A stretch of DNA of 64,000 nucleotides from Candidatus Saccharimonadota bacterium (GCA_017460105.1 JAFUBS010000002.1:20723-84722); one strand, 5' to 3'; shown: positions 50,195 through 58,452, numbered from the stretch's first letter. Made by a program: numbers and translations. Notes: generated from the sequence alone by a model not told the origin.

Positions 50195-50357
50195 CAATAT
50201 CTGATTCTCTTGCTTTACGCCTCTCGCGATCGTCAAAAATACAACAGTTAGGCGGAACTGCGCCGAAATTTCAGTTTCGTACTCGTTCCGTAACTGTTGT
50301 ATTTTTGACTGTCGGCGAGGCTATTTTATGCAAGAGAATCGGATATTGCTATTTCTT
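50186..50357. repeat. Palindromic element, group C (copy 2), between convergent genes
   Basis: Outer arms AAGAAATAGCAATATCTGAT... pair over about 28 bases (50186-50213 with 50330-50357). The inner 19-bp arms GTCAAAAATACAACAGTTA (50232-50250) and their complement (50291-50309) pair perfectly. The centre (50254-50289) is GGAAC-TGCGC-CGAAA-TTTCAG-TTTCG-TACTC-GTTCC. Both genes end in AAG AAA TAG within the arms. Confidence 0.9.
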
Positions 50358-52064
50358 ATTCTTCTCTTCTTCTTCGAGTTTTTTGAATGCAACTTTGCCG
50401 ACGAGGGTTTTTGGTAATTTGTCACGGAATTCATAAGAGGCTGGCAAGGCGTAGACTGGGACATTTCTCTCTAGTAGCTCGCGAATCTCGCGTTCCAAGC
50501 GCTTCCCTGCGCGGTAACCAGGCTTCAAGACGATAAAGGCTTTTGGTACTTGGCCTTTGTATGGGTGGTCTATACCAATAACCGTAGACGTAAGGACAGA
50601 CTCGTGAGAATTAATGATAGATTCTAGATGGGTTGGGTAGATATTGTAGCCAGATGAAATAATAATGCGTTTTAGACGCTGAGCGAAGTAGATGAGACCG
50701 TCTTCGCCAAGAAAACCGATGTCGCCAGTATGGAGCCAGAGCTTGCCGTCGTCATGCAAGCGGATAGCCTGAGCAGTCTCAGCGTCATCACCAAGATAAC
50801 CCATCATAACGAGTGGACCAGAGATACAGATTTCTCCCTCTTTGCCAACCGGTTGCTCTTTAAAGGTGTCGTTCTTGATGATTTTGAAATCAGTATTCGG
50901 GAATGGCACACCGATAATTCCGTCAGCAAAGGTACTTTCTGGAGACAAACATACTGCGCCGGAGCCCTCGGTAAGGCCATAGCCAACGCGAATTTTGGCA
51001 CTGGAGCCGTGACTTTCTAGAAAATCGTTAACCTTGTCGCGGAGAGTCTGGTTGAGTGCATCGCCACCACAGATGACTGCGGTGACCGACTTGAGATCCT
51101 CTTTTTTGAGCTTGGTATTAATAAGAGCTTCGAACAAAGTAGGCACGCCGACAATGAAATTTGGCTCGTTTTTCTTGATGATGTCTGCAAATTGCTTGTG
51201 TGAGAAGGCTGGGATTAGAATACAACCCATTCCCTTGCAAAGAGGGGTATGAATGCAGACTCCGAGACCGAAGCAATGAAATAGAGGCAAAATCGAAAGA
51301 ACAGTGGCGCCTGGAATTATTTGACGAATCATCGTAGCGTCGCAGATAGACTCGGCGTTGATATTGAGATTCGACAACATAACGGCTTTAGGCGCGCCGG
51401 TAGTACCACCAGAATACATGATAATAGCAAGATCTTCTCCGCCACGCTCCTCGTGGTAATTGCCCTGATAAAAGTACGAGTTGGCAATGAAATCTTCCCA
51501 CAGAACAACGCGATTATCGTTGGCTGGAAGACGAACTTTCTTGATATGGAGAGCTGAGTAGAGCTTCTTTTTAAGGAAGCCAAGCCCATCAGACGGGCGA
51601 ACTACAATAATACGCTCTAATTGCGCCGTATCGCGCAGACGGTAGATTTTGTCAAAAACAGCATCAATTACGAGAACGTATTTTGACTCGGCTACCTTGA
51701 TGTAATATTCGAGCTCTTTTTCTGACGAGAGCGGGTGGACCATGTTGCAGACGGCGCCAACCATATTGACAGCGTAGACCATAGTAATTCCCTCTGGGGT
51801 GTTTGGCATACAAATCGTGACGCGATCGCCTTCTTTGACGCCATAATTTTTGAGAGCGCGAGCAGCTTTTTCAATCTTCTTGACGAAATTCTTAAAGGTA
51901 ACTTTGTGGCCATAATAGGAATAAGCTACATTATCTGGCCATTTTTCGGCAGATTGCAAAATCATGTCCACCATGGAACAATCTGGGAATTCAATCGTCT
52001 CTGGTGCGCCTTCTTCCTCATAGTATTCAGTCCACGGGCGTGTGGCGCTCTTAGTTTTCTTCAT
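50349..52064 (-). CDS. AMP-forming acyl-CoA synthetase-like protein
   Basis: 571 residues, ANL superfamily. IIMYSGGTTGAPKAVML is the phosphate loop; RVGYGLTEGSGAVCLSP, LWLHTGDIGFLGEDGLIYFAQRLKRIIISSGYNIYP and PKTLVGKVAFKKL (catalytic Lys) complete the set. It would activate a fatty or other carboxylic acid with ATP and pass it to CoA or a carrier. That is noteworthy where fatty-acid synthesis is usually lacking, and suggests use of host acids. AAGGAG is upstream of the ATG. The stop lies in the group C palindrome. Confidence 0.85.
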   Translation of the reverse strand: MKKTKSATRPWTEYYEEEGAPETIEFPDCSMVDMILQSAEKWPDNVAYSYYGHKVTFKNFVKKIEKAARALKNYGVKEGDRVTICMPNTPEGITMVYAVNMVGAVCNMVHPLSSEKELEYYIKVAESKYVLVIDAVFDKIYRLRDTAQLERIIVVRPSDGLGFLKKKLYSALHIKKVRLPANDNRVVLWEDFIANSYFYQGNYHEERGGEDLAIIMYSGGTTGAPKAVMLSNLNINAESICDATMIRQIIPGATVLSILPLFHCFGLGVCIHTPLCKGMGCILIPAFSHKQFADIIKKNEPNFIVGVPTLFEALINTKLKKEDLKSVTAVICGGDALNQTLRDKVNDFLESHGSSAKIRVGYGLTEGSGAVCLSPESTFADGIIGVPFPNTDFKIIKNDTFKEQPVGKEGEICISGPLVMMGYLGDDAETAQAIRLHDDGKLWLHTGDIGFLGEDGLIYFAQRLKRIIISSGYNIYPTHLESIINSHESVLTSTVIGIDHPYKGQVPKAFIVLKPGYRAGKRLEREIRELLERNVPVYALPASYEFRDKLPKTLVGKVAFKKLEEEEKNKK

Positions 52065-52131
52065 TTCTAAAATCTCCTTATGATAATCATATCATAAATG
52101 CAGGAAAACTGGAAGATGAGAGGGTTTTGGC

Positions 52132-53220
52132 CTAGTTCTCGGCTACGTTGCCCAATAGTATATCTATACGTTTTTCGAATCTTTCTCTGTTTCTCAGAGT
52201 AATGTCGTCTTCTAATGACCAAATCCTAGAATCATTCTCTCCTCTGTAGTTTTCGTCGTTTTCTATTACGTCCAAGACTTCGAGGAGTTTTCTTTGGAGC
52301 TTGCGATCGCCACCAAATACCTCTGTACAGGATTCAATCAACCTGTCGCCGATCTTGTGGTCATTTTTCTCGCTTTTCTCTTTATTGTTGTCTTCTTTTT
52401 CGGCCTCTTTTTCGGCTGCTTCTTTGACTTCTTCATGCTTCTCGTCGTTTTTCTTGGCCTCTTCGGGTTTTTCAGCCTTTTCATTATCTTCGGTCTCTTC
52501 TGGCACTTCTGACTCTCCCTCATGCGATTCTTCTTCGTCCGGCTCCTCGTCCGGCGCTTCGTCGTGCGATTCTTCCATTTCTGATTTTTCGGCTGATTCT
52601 TCTGAATGTTGAGCATTATCGCCCACCGATTCTGGCGTCGTTATTTTTTCTGAGCGCTTAGACATTACCGGCATCTCTTCTTCTGGCTCTTCGGCTGCGT
52701 GGGATTGCTCTACGACATTAATAAAAAGTCCAGATTCTGGATCCCAAGTGTTGATTGGGTCACCAAAGTGCCAATTCTTCTCTCTGGTGGGCCTTGGTCT
52801 GCTCTGCTTGCTAAATAAATGCCCCTTAAAAGACGAAAGGATTTTCTTAATCATTGATTCACGAGGAGCTTTCTTACGTTCTGCCTTGGTATTGTCACTA
52901 GACTCGATGACGCCGAGAATCTCTTCTGTGGTGTGGCCGTTCTTCTCAGCTATGGCAATCTGCGCCATAACTTCTTCGATGGCTTTTTGTCTACGGGCTT
53001 CTTCGTTCTCGGAATTGTCTGCGCTTTGTTCTGGTTGTTCTAGTGCCTCCTCAGGCTGTGCTGCCTGTTCTGGCTGCTCAGCGGGCTGTTCTGGTCGTTC
53101 GGCAGGCTGCTCTGGCTGCTTGCCTGATGGCTTTTCGCCTTTAATTGGACGAGAAATATCGTCTAGAAGTCCCCAATTTACGGTGTATTCCGGCTCTGCT
53201 GGTTTCTCTGGATTACTCAT
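52132..53220 (-). CDS. Highly charged low-complexity protein
   Basis: 362 residues. The N-terminus has Pro/Glu/Gln repeats (PEQPAERPEQPAEQPEQ). The centre has a short basic segment, MIKKILSSFKGHLFSKQSRP. It is followed by a long Glu/Lys/Asp region (EEPDEEESHEGESEVPEETED) and a globular C-terminal helix set (HKIGDRLIESCTEVFGGDRKLQRKLLEVLDVIEND). Mostly disordered. The start overlaps the stop of the DUF5663-like gene by 8 bases, so the two are translationally coupled. Role unknown. Confidence 0.65.
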   Translation of the reverse strand: MSNPEKPAEPEYTVNWGLLDDISRPIKGEKPSGKQPEQPAERPEQPAEQPEQAAQPEEALEQPEQSADNSENEEARRQKAIEEVMAQIAIAEKNGHTTEEILGVIESSDNTKAERKKAPRESMIKKILSSFKGHLFSKQSRPRPTREKNWHFGDPINTWDPESGLFINVVEQSHAAEEPEEEMPVMSKRSEKITTPESVGDNAQHSEESAEKSEMEESHDEAPDEEPDEEESHEGESEVPEETEDNEKAEKPEEAKKNDEKHEEVKEAAEKEAEKEDNNKEKSEKNDHKIGDRLIESCTEVFGGDRKLQRKLLEVLDVIENDENYRGENDSRIWSLEDDITLRNRERFEKRIDILLGNVAEN

Positions 53221-53512
53221 ATTGACCTCCTAACAAGAATTGGCTGCGAAAGGCCTGCATGGCGGTCATGGCGATATTATTGATATTGATGCCGACGTTC
53301 GTAATGTAACTGCGCATTTTGTCGTCGTCAAAAGTAGGATCTTCGACTAACTTCACTAGCTCAGCTAGCTGGGTATCGTTTAGTTGTTCGAGGGCGGTTT
53401 CATCAATCTTGCTGAGAATCTTCTCTTTGAGTTCTTCCTTGTACGCGGAGTCGGCATTCGTGACGCCCTTTTCTGACAGAAGCCGATCGACGAACTCATC
53501 TATATTTTGCAT
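53213..53512 (-). CDS. Small helical protein (DUF5663-like), second copy
   Basis: 99 residues, helical: MQNIDEFVDRLLSEKGV, LKEKILSKIDETALEQLNDTQLAELVKLVEDP. It resembles the protein at 44090 in length, acidity and helix layout. It is the first gene of a two-gene unit with the charged protein downstream. Ribosome site weak (GAAAGG). Confidence 0.55.
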   Translation of the reverse strand: MQNIDEFVDRLLSEKGVTNADSAYKEELKEKILSKIDETALEQLNDTQLAELVKLVEDPTFDDDKMRSYITNVGININNIAMTAMQAFRSQFLLGGQYE

Positions 53513-53580
53513 TTTTGTATGGCCTTTCGTTTAGCGCTTTTTTATATTGTAACGCTTATGAATATTTTTTGCAAGCACAA

Positions 53581-53622
53581 AATAACCCCGGTTGCGAGTT
53601 ATTTTTCGTTTTCGGGGTTATT
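53581..53622 (-). terminator. Terminator after rpsA
   Basis: AATAACCCCG (53581-53590) pairs with CGGGGTTATT (53613-53622), just past the rpsA stop on the minus strand. Confidence 0.7.
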
Positions 53623-53630
53623 GTCGCGAC

Positions 53631-54698
53631 TTATTTCGCGATTGATAGAGAGATCTTGCGACCTTCTTTGTCGATGTCTAAGACCTTAAAGCTCTTGCGT
53701 TCGTTCAAGGTGAACACCTTCTCTGGGTCTACGTCTGAGCCTTCGCCGAGCTCAGATACATGAACTAGAGCCTCCACGGCTGGCGAAATCTGAACAAAAG
53801 CACCAAATGGAGTGATACGAGTAACAGTTCCCTCTACTTTGCTGCCTTTCTTGAGCTTTTCGACTTCGGAGATCCATGGATCTTCAACTAGTTGTTTCAT
53901 CGAGAGAGACAAGCGTTCCTTGTCGATAGCGATAATCTTAGCTTCGAGCTGGTCACCGACTTTGACGTAATCTGATGGATTGTTTACACGTTCCCAAGAA
54001 ATTTCCGAGATATGTACAAGGCCTTCGATGCCGTCAACATTGACGAATACACCAAAGTCTACTACGCCAGTCACTACACCTTTTACGGTGTCGCCGACCT
54101 TGAGCTCAGCAAAGCGCTCAGCTAGGCCATCCTTGATGGCTTCCTTCTCAGAGAAGATGAGCTTGTTTTCTTTCTTGATAGCATCAAGAATACGTACCTT
54201 GATAGACTTGCCGACCAATGAGTTGAGACGTTGCAAAATCTCGTCTTTATCAGCAGAGCCTACGCGTGGATAGTGCTCGGCAGAGAGCTGTGATACCGGC
54301 AAGAAGCCACGAATGCCTTCGTACTCAACGAGCAAACCGCCACGGTTGGCATCGTATGGAGTAACTTCGACAGTTTCGGCATTGTCAAGCTTGGCTTGAA
54401 TCTCGTCCCAGCCTTTATCTTTGACCGCTTTGCGTAGTGATAATAGCACGTAGCCATCATCCATTTCTGCCTCAATAACTGAAGCGGTGACTTCGTCGCC
54501 TGGATTCAAATTACGGGCGAAAGAAGCCTCACGGCGTGGTACGAGACCTACGCCCTGTGCGCCGAGATTAATAAGGATTTCGTGCTTTTTAACAGAGATA
54601 ACTTTACCGGATACGGTGTCCCCTGCAATAACTTTTTTGAACGCGTCCTCGCTCCCGGCGAGCAACTCGTCCATAGTGATTTTTTTGGCATTAGCCAT
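53631..54698 (-). CDS. rpsA: Ribosomal protein S1
   Basis: 355 residues with four S1 RNA-binding domains: GDTVSGKVISVKKHEILINLG, a second domain with RGGLLVEYEGIRGFLPVSQL, then GDTVKGVVTGVVDFGVFVNVDGIEGLVHISEIS, and GSKVEGTVTRITPFGAFVQISPAVEALVHVSEL. Fewer domains than the six of E. coli, as usual in Gram-positives and CPR. Binds mRNA at the 30S platform. GAAGGAAGGA lies before the ATG. The 5' leader of about 170 bases is almost wholly a palindrome (54720-54866), an attractive site for S1 autoregulation. Confidence 0.93.
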   Translation of the reverse strand: MANAKKITMDELLAGSEDAFKKVIAGDTVSGKVISVKKHEILINLGAQGVGLVPRREASFARNLNPGDEVTASVIEAEMDDGYVLLSLRKAVKDKGWDEIQAKLDNAETVEVTPYDANRGGLLVEYEGIRGFLPVSQLSAEHYPRVGSADKDEILQRLNSLVGKSIKVRILDAIKKENKLIFSEKEAIKDGLAERFAELKVGDTVKGVVTGVVDFGVFVNVDGIEGLVHISEISWERVNNPSDYVKVGDQLEAKIIAIDKERLSLSMKQLVEDPWISEVEKLKKGSKVEGTVTRITPFGAFVQISPAVEALVHVSELGEGSDVDPEKVFTLNERKSFKVLDIDKEGRKISLSIAK

Positions 54699-54719
54699 GA
54701 TTATTTTTTCCTTCCTTCA

Positions 54720-54866
54720 GGCTCATTCATGGAGTATACATGCGAACTACGGGTCCTGCCGGCCGCTGTCCTCCCCGACGTGCTCGTTAGACAACTGCGC
54801 GCGTCGGGGACCCCTCCGCGGCCGTCACCCGTAACACTCGTGTATGTTCCGTGAATGAGCCCAAAA
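54720..54866. repeat. Palindromic element, group A, in the rpsA leader
   Basis: The core 54749-54832 (ACGGGT...ACCCGT) carries GGCCG/CGGCC and CCCCGACG/CGTCGGGG and matches the copy in PBP2. The outer arms GCTCATTCATGGAGTATACA and their partner ending at 54866 pair in about 27 of 34 positions. It lies between divergent rpsA and ROK genes. Confidence 0.9.
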
Positions 54867-54875
54867 TCTTGTTTA

Positions 54876-54881
54876 ATTATA
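54876..54881 (-). promoter_or_regulatory. Promoter of rpsA
   Basis: Minus-strand TGTTATAAT. The expected RNA start near 54869 is at the very edge of the group A palindrome, so the transcript would open with that hairpin. Confidence 0.65.
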
Positions 54882-54907
54882 ACAAATTCTTGTGATATAA
54901 TCAAGAT

Positions 54908-55678
54908 ATGTATCTGGCAATTGATATAGGAGGCACAAAAACTTTAATCGCGGCGTTTTCGCGCAGCGGCAGGGTGGTGAGACGACTCAAATTCAAGACC
55001 GCCCAGAATAAAGATAAGTTTTTGTTAGATTTGTTACGGAATCTAGTTGTCTTTGAAAAATACCAGATTGAAACTGTCGTCGTCGCGATTCCTGGCACTG
55101 TACAAAAAAATTGTTCAGTTTCATTAGGTAACCGCAATTGGGGAAGTTTTTCCCTGTTAAAAACTCTAAAGAAAGTGTTCAGTTGTCCAATTTATCTCGA
55201 AAATGATGCAAACCTTGCAGCGATTTACGAATCTTATCGGATTCCTGGAAAAACAGTGTTTTTGACATTTTCGACCGGTATTGGTGGCGGAGTAGCCGAA
55301 AATGGTCGGCTTTGTCCCGAATCGGACAAATTCGAGCCTGGACACACAAAGTATACATATAACGGAGTGCGAGCCGAATGGGAAGATATTGCCGCTTCGA
55401 GCGCACTTGAAAAAACGTTTAATGTCGATGTTGCCACTAGCTTACGCGGTGAGAGCGCAATGCAAAAGATTGCCGCGCGTGTTAATCTAGGACTTCCGGA
55501 CGTTATTTTGCACTATTCCCCACGCACGATTGTGCTCGGAGGGCCACTCGGCAAAATTTTTCATTTGTATACAAAATACCTACCAAAGTATCCCGGTGTT
55601 AAATATCGCCGCCCAAGACGACCGCTAGAATCAGTTATTTACGGATGCTATATTTATGCCAAGCAGTGCAATAAATAG
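54908..55678 (+). CDS. ROK-family sugar kinase-like protein
   Basis: 256 residues, short for the family. AIDIGGTKTLIAAFS (phosphate-1), LENDANLAAIYE, and FLTFSTGIGGGVAENGRLCPESDKFEPGH are the ROK motifs; the usual CxCGxxGCxE zinc motif is missing. Might phosphorylate glucose, ManNAc or a related sugar. TGATATAAT (-10 at 54896-54901) is 6 bases before the ATG (leaderless). The next gene overlaps its end by 23 bases. Confidence 0.8.
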   Translation: MYLAIDIGGTKTLIAAFSRSGRVVRRLKFKTAQNKDKFLLDLLRNLVVFEKYQIETVVVAIPGTVQKNCSVSLGNRNWGSFSLLKTLKKVFSCPIYLENDANLAAIYESYRIPGKTVFLTFSTGIGGGVAENGRLCPESDKFEPGHTKYTYNGVRAEWEDIAASSALEKTFNVDVATSLRGESAMQKIAARVNLGLPDVILHYSPRTIVLGGPLGKIFHLYTKYLPKYPGVKYRRPRRPLESVIYGCYIYAKQCNK

Positions 55679-56075
55679 AGATGAATTACTAGAATCGATA
55701 AAAAAGGATTTTCCAGAAATCGTTTTTAAGTCTGGGAGAAAATTTTTGTTCAGGCCGCCTAGAACCATAGTGCTAGGGCCGCCAGAAGCCGACGAGCTAT
55801 TAATTATTTTGCACGAGTTAGGGCATGCACTCTCCGGCCACAGTTCATTTGATATGGATGTGGAGCGATTAAAGATGGAGCGGGAGGCCTGGGATAAGGC
55901 ACGAGAGTTAGCTGACAAGTATAGTGTAGATTTTGACGAAGCGGTCGCTGAACGAGAGCTAGATACCTATCGCGATTGGCTGGATCACAAATCTAGATGT
56001 CCGCGGTGCGGCCTAGTTTGTTATCAAACAAAAGACGGCAATTACCATTGTCCTAGGTGCGAAAATTTCACATAA
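55656..56075 (+). CDS. Small HExxH metallopeptidase with zinc ribbon
   Basis: 139 residues. LLIILHELGHALSGH holds an HExxH site near residue 53. EREAWDKARELADKY follows, and ERELDTYRDWLDH could offer the third ligand. The C-terminus CPRCGLVCYQTKDGNYHCPRC is a four-Cys zinc ribbon. ImmA/IrrE-type peptidases cleave repressors, but the usual partner HTH gene is absent. The 23-base overlap with the ROK gene indicates coupling. Confidence 0.7.
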   Translation: MPSSAINRDELLESIKKDFPEIVFKSGRKFLFRPPRTIVLGPPEADELLIILHELGHALSGHSSFDMDVERLKMEREAWDKARELADKYSVDFDEAVAERELDTYRDWLDHKSRCPRCGLVCYQTKDGNYHCPRCENFT

Positions 56076-56108
56076 AAAATACTTCCCTTTGCTGGGAAGT
56101 ATTTTTTT
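56074..56108. terminator. Bidirectional terminator
   Basis: AAAAAATACTTCCC, TTTGCT loop, GGGAAGTATTTTTT. Serves the peptidase gene and the convergent KGG gene. Confidence 0.9.
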
Positions 56109-56109
56109 A

Positions 56110-56313
56110 TTAGGCAGCTTTTTTAGCTGGGCCACGACGAGAGATGCGTCCACCCTTAGCACCTGCAACACGTGCAAGAGCCGGGTTAGCAGCGAAACCG
56201 CCGGTGTGACCATTTTGGCCACCTTTTTTGCCAATACGAGCATAAAATTCTTTGCCGTATTTAGCCTTGTTGGTAGCAGCAGCCTTGAGACCGCCAGCCT
56301 TAGTACCAGACAT
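56110..56313 (-). CDS. KGG-repeat (GsiB/stress-type) small protein
   Basis: 67 residues, very basic: MSGTKAGGLKAAATNKAKYG, FYARIGKKGGQNGHTGGF, ARVAGAKGGRISRRG. The repeated KGG/AGG units followed by small residues are those of the stress-induced KGG motif family (GsiB, con-10). Probably an abundant hydrophilic protective or nucleic-acid-binding protein. ATG 56313 with AGGAA upstream is preferred over ATG 56337. Confidence 0.75.
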   Translation of the reverse strand: MSGTKAGGLKAAATNKAKYGKEFYARIGKKGGQNGHTGGFAANPALARVAGAKGGRISRRGPAKKAA

Positions 56314-56496
56314 TTCTGTTCCTATTCTGCCCACCATATTCTTAATAAAACACCACCCACAATAGAGTGAATAACTACATTATATCATAGCGCTTTAGTT
56401 TTGTCAACGTGCTTTTTCTTTAAAATATGTTTTAATTGTTTTATGATTCCCGAACAAAAAATAATTATGTTTTGCACAAATTGTGGAAAAAAACTA

Positions 56497-56525
56497 TTGA
56501 CATTATTCATTTAGTGATATAAAAT
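56497..56525 (+). promoter_or_regulatory. Promoter of a candidate small RNA
   Basis: TTGACA (56497-56502), then TATAAAAT; TAAAAT at 56520-56525 gives a 17-base spacer. No gene follows before the terminator at 56581. Confidence 0.65.
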
Positions 56526-56531
56526 GAAGTT

Positions 56532-56607
56532 AACTTGAGCAGATCAAACTGCGAGGCTGCTTAAGTGTATGTATGACCTGAAAAACCGCTTCTTCGAAGC
56601 GGTTTTT
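56532..56607 (+). ncRNA. Candidate ~75-nt small RNA, unidentified
   Basis: ACTTGAGCAG (56533-56542) pairs with CTGCTTAAGT (56557-56566), followed by a perfect terminator AAAAACCGCTTC/GAAGCGGTTTTT (56581-56607). The region 56314-56664 otherwise shows no gene. Confidence 0.5.
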
Positions 56608-56664
56608 CCCTAGTTTGTTTTGCCTCTTGTAATTTTCGCCAAGATGCGGTAAAATGTAGATGTT

Positions 56665-56741
56665 GGGGTAATAGCTCAGTTGATTAGAGCGCTGCCTTTG
56701 CAAGGCAGAGGTCCAGGGTTTGAGTCCCTGTTACTCCACCA
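56665..56741 (+). tRNA. tRNA-Ala (TGC)
   Basis: Acceptor GGGGTAA/TTACTCC, anticodon stem CTGCC/GGCAG with loop TTTGCAA (TGC), T-arm CAGGGTTTGAGTCCCTG, encoded CCA. The antisense strand contains the last codons of the serine integrase. Confidence 0.95.
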
Positions 56742-58333
56742 TTACCGGAAATTGGACAGTTCTTACTGTCTTTTTTGGTGTCTCGACCTCTGTAAATCGG
56801 GCTGATTTCCGAGATGTAAACTTTTTTCTCGTCGTCCACAAAAATTCCGTTTGGGAACAGCAAAAGTTTACACTTTCTCGCATATTCAGGGGTGAGGTTC
56901 AAAAAATTTGAACCCAAGTGCGTCGCAAAGTCTATGCCGAATTCGGCAAATTTCTCAAAGTTCTCAATATTTCCCCCCTGTAGTTCTGCCACCTTTTCTT
57001 CTACCATTTTAATCTCTGAAATCTTTTTAGAAAGCTGCCCCTCTAACTCCCTAAAAACGTCCTGATTCGTCGTCATTGACATACTTCTCGTTAAGTCTGT
57101 TTTTTCACGCTCTAACACCCCTAAACGACTGCGTAAGCCCCTAATTTCTGTCGCATTATTATCAACCTCTAACTTCCAAATATCTTTCATAGCCGATTTA
57201 AGCTCTCTCGCCCTTTCTGGCGTTAATTCTAAGCTATTTAGCAGGTTCTCGACCTCTTTGTGCAGTTCTTCTTTACGAATCGTCAGATGACAGAGATGAC
57301 TGCGACACTTATACCTAGAATATTCCTTGTTGCTCTTGCCGTTCGTTGATTTAAAACCGACCAATTTACCCCTATTCTGCTTCGGCGTCTTACCCAATGC
57401 TTCAAAATTTTCCCAGCATTCCTTATGAAATACAATGCTGTTTAGAGGAAAAAGAGGATTCCCACCTTTTTTCGGACCCCCATTATACCGCTTTTTCGTA
57501 TTTTCCACGATTGCCAGAATCTTTTTATGCTGTTCCATAGTGATTAGGGGCTCGTGCAAACCTTTCTCGCAATAAGCCTTAACCTGTTTATCCATTTGAA
57601 CCACGCCAGCATAATACGGGTCAACGACGATTCTTTTCCACTCGTCGTAAGTAGTCGGCTTCCGCTTGCCACTCTGAACGTAATGCGAATTGTTATACTC
57701 TGCCAATGATTCGTGTAAATCCATAAACCCCTCCGCCAGCCCCACCAAAGACGACCTCAGAACGTCGCTCATCTCTGGAATCGGAACGTGAATACCTGGC
57801 TTTTTCGGGTCTGGATTCTTCATATAACCAAACTTCGGGTGATACGGAAATCTACCTTCTCTGATAGCCGCCACTCCACCGTTAATAGATTTCCTTTGTC
57901 TTTCCTCATTGCTACCCTCGGCGACATAATACTTCATAAAACGCTGTAAACGAGCATTTGAGTTGTCGCAATTAAGTTCTGGGTCGCAAGCATAATAAAT
58001 CTGAACGTCCAATTTCTCAAAAACGGTCTCAAAGTAAAATGCTTCCTGAACCGAACGCATAAACCTGTCCGGCTCGTTAATAATCAGATATTTTACCTTC
58101 GGATGATGTTTCTTACAATAAGCCAACATCTCGTTAATATCTTTACGCTCAAGATTTCTACCTCGCTTACTAGATACGCTACCGCTCCATTGACCGTCCG
58201 GCGGAATAATAACTCCTAAATCCTTAGCTGCTTTTTTGACAGCCTCTGCTTGGTGAGAGAGGCTACCGCTTTCTAATTGCTTATCGGACGAAACTCTACA
58301 ATTGGTAATCGCCCACGAAACTTTACTTTTCAT
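56684..58333 (-). CDS. Large serine recombinase (integrase)
   Basis: 549 residues. The resolvase domain has TNCRVSSDKQ (nucleophile Ser15) and INEPDRFMRS. The recombinase domain has IREGRFPYHPKFGYMKNPD and VVDPYYAGVV, and a zinc-type region with C..C near KCRSHLCHL follows. A long coiled coil (LRSRLGVLEREKTDLTRS...) completes the layout of phage/ICE integrases. The final 17 residues, GVTGTQTLDLCLAKAAL, are the antisense translation of tRNA-Ala, so the frame ends inside the presumed attachment site. ATG 58333 has AAGGAG upstream. Confidence 0.9.
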   Translation of the reverse strand: MKSKVSWAITNCRVSSDKQLESGSLSHQAEAVKKAAKDLGVIIPPDGQWSGSVSSKRGRNLERKDINEMLAYCKKHHPKVKYLIINEPDRFMRSVQEAFYFETVFEKLDVQIYYACDPELNCDNSNARLQRFMKYYVAEGSNEERQRKSINGGVAAIREGRFPYHPKFGYMKNPDPKKPGIHVPIPEMSDVLRSSLVGLAEGFMDLHESLAEYNNSHYVQSGKRKPTTYDEWKRIVVDPYYAGVVQMDKQVKAYCEKGLHEPLITMEQHKKILAIVENTKKRYNGGPKKGGNPLFPLNSIVFHKECWENFEALGKTPKQNRGKLVGFKSTNGKSNKEYSRYKCRSHLCHLTIRKEELHKEVENLLNSLELTPERARELKSAMKDIWKLEVDNNATEIRGLRSRLGVLEREKTDLTRSMSMTTNQDVFRELEGQLSKKISEIKMVEEKVAELQGGNIENFEKFAEFGIDFATHLGSNFLNLTPEYARKCKLLLFPNGIFVDDEKKVYISEISPIYRGRDTKKDSKNCPISGNGGVTGTQTLDLCLAKAAL

Positions 58334-58452
58334 TATGTTAAACTCCTTATTTAATGGTAGTAACTTCTGGTTTAAATTTCCAGATTTGATAGAGTAGAAG
58401 TGCGTAACTCCGCATATCACTCTGTATATTTCTAGCGCCCTCTTTCTGTTGT

